The translations under genes were made by a program, and so were the position numbers. From assembly GCA_017998025.1 (NCBI GenBank), contig JAGODW010000152.1:1-5051 (forward strand): a stretch of DNA of 5,051 bases, given 5' to 3'. Positions 1 to 5,051 of this stretch are shown here, piece after piece; position 1 is the first letter of the stretch; each line of letters begins with the position of its first letter. The notes beneath the pieces are model-generated. The model was not told the DNA's origin. It made no database searches and was given only the letters and a program-made list of their open reading frames with translations. This DNA is from Spirochaetales bacterium. Its GTDB lineage: Bacteria > Spirochaetota > Spirochaetia > DTKZ01.

Positions 1-762
1 CTTGGAAGTCAAATGCTCAACTTCTGGTCCGAAAAGATAGCTCCTCAGCTTAATGTTTTTCTTTTTCATTTTTGTATGGAAGATATTGTCTGAGATGATA
101 TTTATATCGTAAGCCAGGTAGTCGGACAAAACATCCTCGGATATATAGTCCTGGATGGATGTGATGTCGTGATCAATAAATATTTTTTTCCCCCGGGAAT
201 CCCGGGTAAAGCCTCGAACCCGATAGTCCATCAGTACCACATCCGAATCAAAACTTCCGATTAAATAATGTAGAGCGTTGAGGGGCGAGATCATTCCGCA
301 GGTAGAAACATCGATATCGACCCGGAATGTTGCGATTCCTGTAGAAATATTATGCTCCGGATAGGTATGAATGGTGATGTGGCTCTTATCTAAATGACCG
401 ATCAATCCGGGGGCTACCAGTTTTTGGGGAGATTCTCCTGTTTTGTTGCTTAGAAGACCTTCATAGATCAACTTTTCCATGTAAGATTGCCCTTCATTGA
501 TTAAAGCTACTACGCTGGCTCCCCGGGGTTCATAATCTTGAGTGGAAATGTTCACCAGCTTTGCGTCGATAATCCGACACACTTCTTCTACGATCTGCTG
601 AAGACGCTCTGAGTTGTACTCTTCATCTACATACTCTAAATAATCGATCTGAGATTCCTTTGAACGAGCGTAACAGATATCGTAGATATTGAAACTGAGA
701 GATTTAGTTAAGTTGTTAAATCCTTCAAGTTTCAATTTCTGGCCTTTAACCCGTTTGAACAA
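1..762 (-). CDS. speD: S-adenosylmethionine decarboxylase proenzyme (E. coli SpeD type), C-terminus cut by window edge
   Basis: SpeD decarboxylates S-adenosylmethionine in the cytosol, giving the aminopropyl donor for spermidine synthase. The 254 codons visible align by eye along their whole length with the E. coli/Pseudomonas SpeD family. The N-terminal KLKLEGFNNLTKSLSF is near residues 9-24. The self-cleavage site HLDKSHITIHTYPE starts at H123, so cleavage is expected between K126 and S127, with S127 becoming the pyruvoyl cofactor. VSTCGMISP carries C155, the counterpart of E. coli C140. DYRVRGFTRD, FIDHDITSIQDY and NIFHTKM follow. Family members are about 264 residues, so roughly 25 C-terminal residues lie beyond position 1. 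No ATG precedes the conserved N-terminus. The TTG at 762-760 is chosen because AGGAGG lies upstream; an in-frame TTG eight codons later is the alternative. Compared with E. coli there are about 9 extra residues just before the cleavage site. It is transcribed divergently from the glycosyltransferase. Identity is near certain; the exact start is less so. Confidence 0.96.
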   Translation of the reverse strand, partial: MFKRVKGQKLKLEGFNNLTKSLSFNIYDICYARSKESQIDYLEYVDEEYNSERLQQIVEEVCRIIDAKLVNISTQDYEPRGASVVALINEGQSYMEKLIYEGLLSNKTGESPQKLVAPGLIGHLDKSHITIHTYPEHNISTGIATFRVDIDVSTCGMISPLNALHYLIGSFDSDVVLMDYRVRGFTRDSRGKKIFIDHDITSIQDYISEDVLSDYLAYDINIISDNIFHTKMKKKNIKLRSYLFGPEVEHLTSK

Positions 763-774
763 TTCCTTTCTTTC

Positions 775-780
775 CCTCCT
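775..780 (-). promoter_or_regulatory. Shine-Dalgarno site of speD
   Basis: The minus strand reads AGGAGG here, 12 nt before the TTG at 762. A second purine stretch (AAAGGAA) lies directly before that TTG. The strong match supports a TTG start in a gene that has no ATG near its conserved N-terminus. The 12-nt spacing is longer than usual, so ribosomes may use the nearer AAGG instead. Confidence 0.6.
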
Positions 781-824
781 CGATGAATAACTGCATGGTT
801 TTACTAAACGCAAAATTGATAAAA

Positions 825-853
825 AGTATATCGTAAAGAAGAAAAAGTGTATA
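825..853 (-). promoter_or_regulatory. candidate sigma70-type promoter of speD
   Basis: Read on the minus strand, TATACA (853-848; 4 of 6 to TTGACA) is followed after 17 bp by TATACT (830-825; 5 of 6 to TATAAT). Transcription would begin near 818, leaving a leader of about 55 nt before the TTG start. Spacing and -10 are good and the -35 is weak. The surrounding AT-rich DNA makes chance matches likely. Confidence 0.35.
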
Positions 854-861
854 GAATTCGA

Positions 862-880
862 GCAGAATAAATCGTTCTGC
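862..880. repeat. short dyad in the divergent intergenic region (possible operator)
   Basis: GCAGAA (862-867) and TTCTGC (875-880) form a perfect 6-bp inverted repeat around a 7-bp spacer. It lies upstream of both divergent genes, between the candidate speD promoter and the glycosyltransferase start. It has no T-run on either side, so it is not a rho-independent terminator. The size suits a dimeric repressor site, but no known box is recognised and chance is possible. Confidence 0.25.
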
Positions 881-963
881 GGTACATCCTCTGGCGATTG
901 CTTTTACAAATTTCTCATAAAAATTTCATACAACATTTACATCAGGACGTCGCAATAAAGAGC

Positions 964-2004
964 ATGAGAATCGCAGTATCCTGTGCAGGGGAAGGGCTGG
1001 GTCATGCTGCCCGGTTGGCCGCGCTGGCTCCGGCATTACAGAAACGGAATGAGGTATACTTTTTTGTACCGCCTCACCTGGATGGCTTTCTACGAGAAAA
1101 AATCCCGGGATTTCACGGCATTCCCTTACCTCATTTTTCCTTTGTAAAAGTGGGGGATTCTGTACACTGGGGAAGAACTGCCCGGGCAGTTCTTCCTTCC
1201 CTTTTGCAGTTTCCCAGGAATGTACACACTCTATCAAAAAAACTAAAGGAACTACGGATTCAATGCATTATAAGTGATTTTGATCCGTACCTTGCCTGGG
1301 CAGGAAAAGTTTCTGGAATCCCCGTATTTCAGATGAATCACCCTGGGATTATAGGAAGAAAGTTTCCTTATGATCCAAGGAGCTTGATTCCGTCCCTGGT
1401 TTGTTGGTTTTTAGAGGGCCCCTGGTCTGAACGAGTCCATGTTTCCTTTTTCTACGGAGATGTGGGGCCTCTTTTTAGACCGAACTTGTTTACCCATCCC
1501 GTGAGGGATGAAGGGTTTCTGCTGTTGTCCTTAAAGCCCTCGTATCGAGAACCTGTACTTCGGATTCTCTCAGAACTATCTCCCATTCCCTATAGAGTAT
1601 TCCCTCAACCGGGATCCAATTTTGAAGATGCCCTGGCGGGTTGTACTGGAATTATTTCCTCTGCAGGACATCAGATCATTGCCGAAGCTATCAGGCTGGG
1701 GAAACCGATTCTGGTGCTGCCTCAACAAGGACAGTGGGAGCAAACCGTAAATGCATCAATGCTGGAAAAAACCGGAAGAGGAATGAAAAGCACGCTCCGA
1801 AACTTGAAAAAGGATTTACCCCGATTTTTAACCTTCGTTTCAAATCCAAGCTGCCAGGAACTGTCCCCTTTACCTACCGGATTTACCGTGGAGGATGGAA
1901 CGGAAAAACTAATCAAAAGACTTGAAGTATTCTTTAAAACAATTGATAACGTATCTTGCCAAATTGGAGTGAAACCCAGTCTGTATAGTAGAAGATTTTT
2001 ATAA
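964..2004 (+). CDS. GT-B fold glycosyltransferase, MJ1255/MurG-like
   Basis: This is a 346-residue protein predicted to transfer a sugar from a nucleotide donor; acceptor and product cannot be told. The N-terminal Rossmann half opens with MRIAVSCAGEGLGHAARL, a glycine-rich loop with H14, as in MurG-like and UDP-glycosyltransferase-like enzymes. The C-terminal donor-binding half has CTGIISSAGHQIIAEAI (C227-I243), then GKPILVLP (246-253) and QGQWEQTVNA (255-264). That is the pattern of the archaeal and bacterial MJ1255-type family (Glyco_trans_1_3). No signal peptide or transmembrane helix is evident, so it is probably cytosolic or peripheral at the membrane. The ATG at 964 is preferred because family members begin just before this loop. 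A TTG 22 codons upstream would add a tail unlike the family. The Shine-Dalgarno is weak (AAAGAG). The GH79 remnant starts 19 bp downstream on the same strand, suggesting a former two-gene glycan unit. The fold is secure; the substrate is unknown. Confidence 0.85.
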   Translation: MRIAVSCAGEGLGHAARLAALAPALQKRNEVYFFVPPHLDGFLREKIPGFHGIPLPHFSFVKVGDSVHWGRTARAVLPSLLQFPRNVHTLSKKLKELRIQCIISDFDPYLAWAGKVSGIPVFQMNHPGIIGRKFPYDPRSLIPSLVCWFLEGPWSERVHVSFFYGDVGPLFRPNLFTHPVRDEGFLLLSLKPSYREPVLRILSELSPIPYRVFPQPGSNFEDALAGCTGIISSAGHQIIAEAIRLGKPILVLPQQGQWEQTVNASMLEKTGRGMKSTLRNLKKDLPRFLTFVSNPSCQELSPLPTGFTVEDGTEKLIKRLEVFFKTIDNVSCQIGVKPSLYSRRFL

Positions 2005-2023
2005 TACATCAGGTATAAAAGTA

Positions 2024-3047
2024 ATGAATTTTTTATCTTTCCCTTCTACCTGTAAGATCGAAAAACCTAAAGAGAAGCTTTTTTGTATACCGGATACGTT
2101 TCTTTCCTTCACCATCGATATTTCATTCTTGCTGGGAGGGAAATGGTGGAGCAAAGAAAAGGGAATGAAACGGGGAGTTTCTGTCAGTACGGTAGATCCT
2201 CTGGATATAAAGAATCCTGCGCTAATCCATTGGAGTAAATACCTAAGTCCTTTTCTAATTCGGGTGGGAGGTACAGAAGCAGACCGGGTATACTACCGTT
2301 TGCGAAAAAAGAAACACAAGAAACAATTAAAACAGGAGCAGGTGCCGAAACCAGGGTATGATTTGGTTTTAAAGAAAAAAAGATGGAACCGGCTGAACGG
2401 ATTTATTAAGAAGACAGGGGGAAGTCTTGTATTTACTCTGAGCTGTGGATGGTCGGATCGGGACAAACGGGGTGCATGGATGGAACAAAATGCCCGAAGA
2501 CTTATCACCTATGCGGTAAAAAAGAATTTTCCGATTTACGGTTGGGAATTAGGAAACGAAATTAATGGATACCCTTTCCTGGAAGGATTCCGAAGGAAAG
2601 TGTCTGCGCGGCAGTATACAGAAGATTTCACGCGGTTTTCCCGCATGATACGAGAACTCCATCCAACGGCAAGAGCTATAGGCCCTGCTTCAGCGGTCTG
2701 GCCTTTTCTGGGAGAACTTAATCCGATTATTCCTTCTTTAACGAAGAGGGGAGCAGCGTCTGTCCAGGATGTAATTAGCTGGCATTACTATCCTCAACAA
2801 TCCCGGAGAGGTAAAGTTGCTTTTCGAAGAGTATCTTTGTTCCCGCCATATTTTTCTAAATGGAGTTCTGGTAGAACCGGATCTGGTGGAGAAATGGGGG
2901 AAAAAGAAGACGAAAAAAAAGTACCGGGTGGAACCTATAGAGATTGAATCGAAATATGCCGACTCAACGGAAGAATGGCAGGAAGAGATTCCTCCCTATG
3001 GATCCGCTTTTTACCTGCTGCCCGCTGACCGATCGAAAAGCCGATAG
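2024..3047 (+). pseudogene. glycoside hydrolase family 79 (heparanase-like) gene, internally deleted and frameshifted
   Basis: Two pieces of one GH79-type gene lie in different frames. The 5' piece (open to 2947, 307 codons) shows FLSFTID and LLGGKWW (residues 26-42), LIRVGGTEADRVYY (78-91), PGYDLVL (110-116) and WELGNEINGYPF, with the presumed acid/base E179. ISWHYYPQQSRR follows at 251-262. Resemblance ends near residue 270 (about 2840); beyond that the frame encodes a low-complexity tail. The extreme C-terminus continues in the next frame from about 2841: IFLNGVLVEPDLVEKW, ending with [13 protein letters not shown] before TAG at 3045-3047. This matches the final beta-domain strands of heparanases (LNG near the start, an SYSFFVI-like strand at the end). 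From memory of human heparanase, about 170 residues are missing between the pieces, including the nucleophile motif (E343 in human). No signal peptide is seen. A chance deletion in one strain or an assembly error is possible. The family call is firm; inactivity of the product is inferred. Confidence 0.8.
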
Positions 3048-3063
3048 ACGGAGTGTTTCCGTA

Positions 3064-3092
3064 TTGACACCGCTCTTCTTTTCATTCACAAC
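3064..3092 (+). promoter_or_regulatory. possible glyA promoter giving a leaderless transcript
   Basis: A perfect TTGACA (3064-3069) sits 30 bp before the glyA ATG. At 17-bp spacing the -10 would be CACAAC (3087-3092), only 3 of 6 to consensus. Transcription would then begin at or next to the ATG. No Shine-Dalgarno is visible before glyA, which fits leaderless translation. The poor -10 keeps this a suggestion; read-through from upstream is the alternative. Confidence 0.25.
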
Positions 3093-3099
3093 TACCTCT

Positions 3100-4389
3100 A
3101 TGAACGATCTACAAGCAAAGGACCCCGAATTATATAGTGCCATTCTCCAGGAGGAAGGCCGACAACGGAAAAAACTGGAACTCATTGCATCGGAGAACTT
3201 TGTTTCCAAAGCTGTAATGGAAGCGGTAGGTTCTGTCCTGACAAACAAGTACGCTGAAGGCTACCCGGGGAAGCGGTACTATGGGGGCTGCGAATACGTG
3301 GATATTGCAGAGAACCTGGCCCGGGAACGGGCTTGCAGATTGTTTCAGTGCGATCATGCAAATGTTCAGCCCCATGCGGGAGCACAGGCCAACATGGCGG
3401 TGTATTTTACCCTTCTGGAACCGGGAGATACGGTGCTGGGGATGAACCTGAGCCATGGAGGACATCTAACTCATGGTTCGCCGGTGAATTTTTCAGGCCG
3501 CTTCTACAAAATCGTAAGCTATGGTGTGCGAAGGGACACGGAAACGATCGACTACGATGAGGTGGCTCGATTAGCCCGGGAACACAGGCCGAAGCTGATC
3601 ATTGCCGGCGCATCGGCCTATCCAAGGATTATCGATTTTAAGCGGTTTAGGGAAATCGCTGATGAGGTGGGGGCTTTCTTCATGACGGATATGGCCCACA
3701 TTGCGGGCTTGGTTGCCGTAGGGCTTCATCCTTCTCCTCTTCCTTATTCCCATTTTACAACCTCCACTACCCATAAGACTCTGCGAGGGCCCCGGGGAGG
3801 ATTGATCCTCATCGGAAAGGATGGGGAAAACACACTGGGGATTACTGCTCCGAAAAGCGGCAGGATGAAACTCTGGTCGGAAGTTCTGGATGGAACGGTA
3901 ATGCCCGGAGTACAGGGAGGGCCGTTAATGCATGTGATTGCAGGAAAAGCAGTTGCATTTAAGGAAGCTCTGGAAACGGGATTTAAGTCGTACCAGGAGC
4001 AGATCCTGAAAAATGCGCAGGCCCTCTCTACAACGTTGAAGGAAGGAGGGGCGCGGCTCGTGTCTGGAGGAACGGATAACCATCTCCTTCTGATGGATGT
4101 AAGCCTTTTCAACCTCTCGGGCAAGGAAGCGGAGACACTTCTGGACAGAGCTAATATTACTGTAAATAAGAATACAATTCCTTTCGATACCAGGGGTCCT
4201 CTGGTTACTTCCGGTATCCGGATAGGAACTCCGGCGCTAACAACCCGCGGCATGAAAGAAGCTGAAATGCAAATGATAGCGGGGTATATTTTAGATGTGC
4301 TGAAGCATCCCCATGATGAAAAAGTTCTTTCCGATATTGCCGATAAGGTGGTAGCCCTATCGGCGCAGTTTCCGCTTACACAGCCGTAA
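3100..4389 (+). CDS. glyA: serine hydroxymethyltransferase
   Basis: This PLP enzyme of the cytosol converts serine and tetrahydrofolate to glycine and 5,10-methylenetetrahydrofolate, the main supply of one-carbon units. The 429 residues match the family end to end. ELIASEN is at 27-33 and [13 protein letters not shown] at 51-63. [11 protein letters not shown] contains D197 (pyridine-nitrogen contact) and H200 (stacking). [15 protein letters not shown] has the Schiff-base lysine K226, the equivalent of E. coli K229. [15 protein letters not shown] and the carboxylate-binding SGIRIGTPA follow. About 14 extra residues (GKDGENTLG onward, near 236-256) precede PGVQGGP compared with E. coli; I recall a similar loop in Bacteroidetes and spirochaete enzymes. 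The ATG at 3100 gives the standard N-terminus. The reading frame extends upstream to an ATG at 2944, but that would add 52 unconserved residues encoded inside the GH79 remnant. No Shine-Dalgarno is visible. It is intact and very likely functional. Confidence 0.98.
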   Translation: MNDLQAKDPELYSAILQEEGRQRKKLELIASENFVSKAVMEAVGSVLTNKYAEGYPGKRYYGGCEYVDIAENLARERACRLFQCDHANVQPHAGAQANMAVYFTLLEPGDTVLGMNLSHGGHLTHGSPVNFSGRFYKIVSYGVRRDTETIDYDEVARLAREHRPKLIIAGASAYPRIIDFKRFREIADEVGAFFMTDMAHIAGLVAVGLHPSPLPYSHFTTSTTHKTLRGPRGGLILIGKDGENTLGITAPKSGRMKLWSEVLDGTVMPGVQGGPLMHVIAGKAVAFKEALETGFKSYQEQILKNAQALSTTLKEGGARLVSGGTDNHLLLMDVSLFNLSGKEAETLLDRANITVNKNTIPFDTRGPLVTSGIRIGTPALTTRGMKEAEMQMIAGYILDVLKHPHDEKVLSDIADKVVALSAQFPLTQP

Positions 4390-4408
4390 TATCCGGAGAG
4401 CCTTTTCA

Positions 4409-4437
4409 TTGACAAAGGATAGGGGGGCACCTATACT
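4409..4437 (+). promoter_or_regulatory. strong sigma70-type promoter for the cyclic-nucleotide-fold gene
   Basis: A perfect -35 TTGACA (4409-4414) and a 5-of-6 -10 TATACT (4432-4437) are separated by exactly 17 bp. The -35 begins 20 bp after the glyA stop. Transcription should begin near 4444, leaving a leader of about 17 nt that includes the Shine-Dalgarno AGGA (4451-4454). The next gene therefore probably has its own constitutive promoter. CCTTT (4401-4405) and AAAGG (4414-4418) form a small inverted repeat across the -35, too weak to count as a terminator. Confidence 0.7.
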
Positions 4438-4460
4438 TTTAAACGTGATTAGGATGAGCC

Positions 4461-5051
4461 ATGAGTAATCCGTTACAGCTATCCATCGTTAACTTCAATA
4501 AGGATGCCTATATTATTGTTGAAGGGAAACAAAGGGCGGATAATTTCTACATTGTTCGATCGGGAAAAATTCGAATCAGCAAAGAAGTAGAAGTTGTGGA
4601 GGAGGAGGGGGGGAATATTCTAGGACCCGGCGATTTCTTTGGAGTTGTGTCCACTATGTCCTCCCACAGCCATATTGAGACAGCCCAGGCCCTTACCGAT
4701 GTTTCCTTGATTTCTGTACATCGAGATCAGTACGGGCTTCTCATTGAAAAGAATAGCCCGGTGGCCATGAAAATCATTGAAGGTTTCTCCCGACGGATGC
4801 GGTACCTGGATGAGGCCCTTGCCCGGCTTACCAATAAGGCCAGCCGGGAAAATGATCCTAACCATCTTTTTGAAGTGGCCGAATACTATGCGAAACAGAA
4901 TCAATACAACCTCGCTTACTATGCCTATTATCACTATGTAAAGCTCTTTCCCAAGGGGGCCTTCATGCAGAAGGCGATGGAGCGGATGGCCAAAATTCAA
5001 CCCTATGCAAAGCCTGTCTTTCTGGATGGGAGTGATACCACTTTTACCCGT
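4461..5051 (+). CDS. cyclic-nucleotide-binding-fold protein with TPR-like tail, C-terminus cut by window edge
   Basis: The frame stays open for 197 codons to the right edge. Residues 15-110 show the cyclic-nucleotide-binding beta-roll: FYIVRSGKIRIS (29-40), GPGDFFGVVSTM (55-66), then a long helix (KIIEGFSRRMRYLDEALARL, 104-123). The phosphate-binding cassette departs from consensus. Canonical FGE is FGV (60-62) and the canonical Arg-(Ser/Thr)-Ala is replaced by IETA (72-75). Binding of cAMP or cGMP is therefore doubtful. Instead of the helix-turn-helix of CRP/FNR regulators, residues 133-180 form a TPR-like helical pair rich in tyrosine (YNLAYYAYYHY, 149-159). It is thus more likely a signalling or scaffold protein than a DNA-binding regulator. 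No signal peptide is seen. The ATG at 4461 has AGGA six nt upstream and a strong promoter. I recall similar proteins in spirochaetes, but the function is unknown. Further domains may lie beyond the window. Confidence 0.8.
   Translation, partial: MSNPLQLSIVNFNKDAYIIVEGKQRADNFYIVRSGKIRISKEVEVVEEEGGNILGPGDFFGVVSTMSSHSHIETAQALTDVSLISVHRDQYGLLIEKNSPVAMKIIEGFSRRMRYLDEALARLTNKASRENDPNHLFEVAEYYAKQNQYNLAYYAYYHYVKLFPKGAFMQKAMERMAKIQPYAKPVFLDGSDTTFTR

Noticed and set aside
192..206. Two CCCGGG palindromes three bases apart
   Set aside because: They encode part of the conserved FTRDSRG segment of SpeD, so coding constraint and chance explain them.
898..963. TTG start 22 codons upstream of the glycosyltransferase ATG
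   Set aside because: The added residues resemble nothing in the family and would push the glycine-rich loop away from its usual place at the very N-terminus.
2000..2005. Perfect TATAAT at the end of the glycosyltransferase gene as a promoter for the GH79 remnant
   Set aside because: At 16-18 bp spacing no hexamer resembles TTGACA, and the DNA is AT-rich, so the match alone is weak.
3048..3062. ACGGA/TCCGT stem-loop right after the GH79 stop codon as a terminator
   Set aside because: The stem is only 5 bp and no T-run follows.
2944..3099. Upstream ATG extending GlyA by 52 residues
   Set aside because: The extension lies within the C-terminal piece of the GH79 remnant and is not conserved in serine hydroxymethyltransferases; the ATG at 3100 gives the standard N-terminus.
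3744..4430. 228-codon open frame on the minus strand across glyA
   Set aside because: It is a shadow of glyA: the plus-strand frame is fully conserved, and the antisense product has low-complexity composition and no recognisable motif.
4620..5000. 126-codon open frame on the minus strand
   Set aside because: It lies wholly inside the conserved cyclic-nucleotide-fold gene and has no recognisable motif.
1..5051. CRISPR array, tRNA, rRNA, insertion sequence or riboswitch
   Set aside because: On reading both strands I saw no spaced direct repeats, cloverleaf-like segments, transposase motifs or terminal inverted repeats. Non-coding gaps are short, the longest being 201 bp.

Overview
The window reads as a stretch of bacterial chromosome of moderate GC with ordinary housekeeping genes. 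It has five gene-sized features and no tRNA, rRNA, CRISPR array or insertion sequence. The lineage is most likely a spirochaete, perhaps near Leptospira or Leptonema. The grounds are a cyclic-nucleotide-fold/TPR-like protein directly after glyA, a serine hydroxymethyltransferase with an extra loop, and a TTG start on speD. This is an inference from remembered family resemblance, at moderate to low confidence; no search was run.

Layout: positions 1-762 (minus strand) hold most of speD, the pyruvoyl-dependent S-adenosylmethionine decarboxylase of spermidine synthesis, whose C-terminus runs off the left edge. A 201-bp divergent spacer (763-963) carries the speD ribosome binding site, a candidate speD promoter and a short dyad. 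Then, on the plus strand, come a GT-B glycosyltransferase of the MJ1255/MurG-like type (964-2004) and, 19 bp later, a broken glycoside hydrolase family 79 (heparanase-like) gene (2024-3047). After 52 bp comes glyA (3100-4389). A near-consensus promoter (4409-4437) then drives a cyclic-nucleotide-binding-fold protein with a TPR-like tail (4461 to the right edge, incomplete).

How they fit together: SpeD and GlyA belong to S-adenosylmethionine/polyamine and one-carbon metabolism and are probably neighbours by chance. The glycosyltransferase and the GH79 remnant look like a former glycan-related pair, transcribed in the same direction. The GH79 gene keeps its N-terminal barrel half, with the acid/base glutamate, and its extreme C-terminal strands in another frame. 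The middle, with the nucleophile, is gone. This is the most notable observation in the window. I saw no clear sign of a novel multi-gene system.
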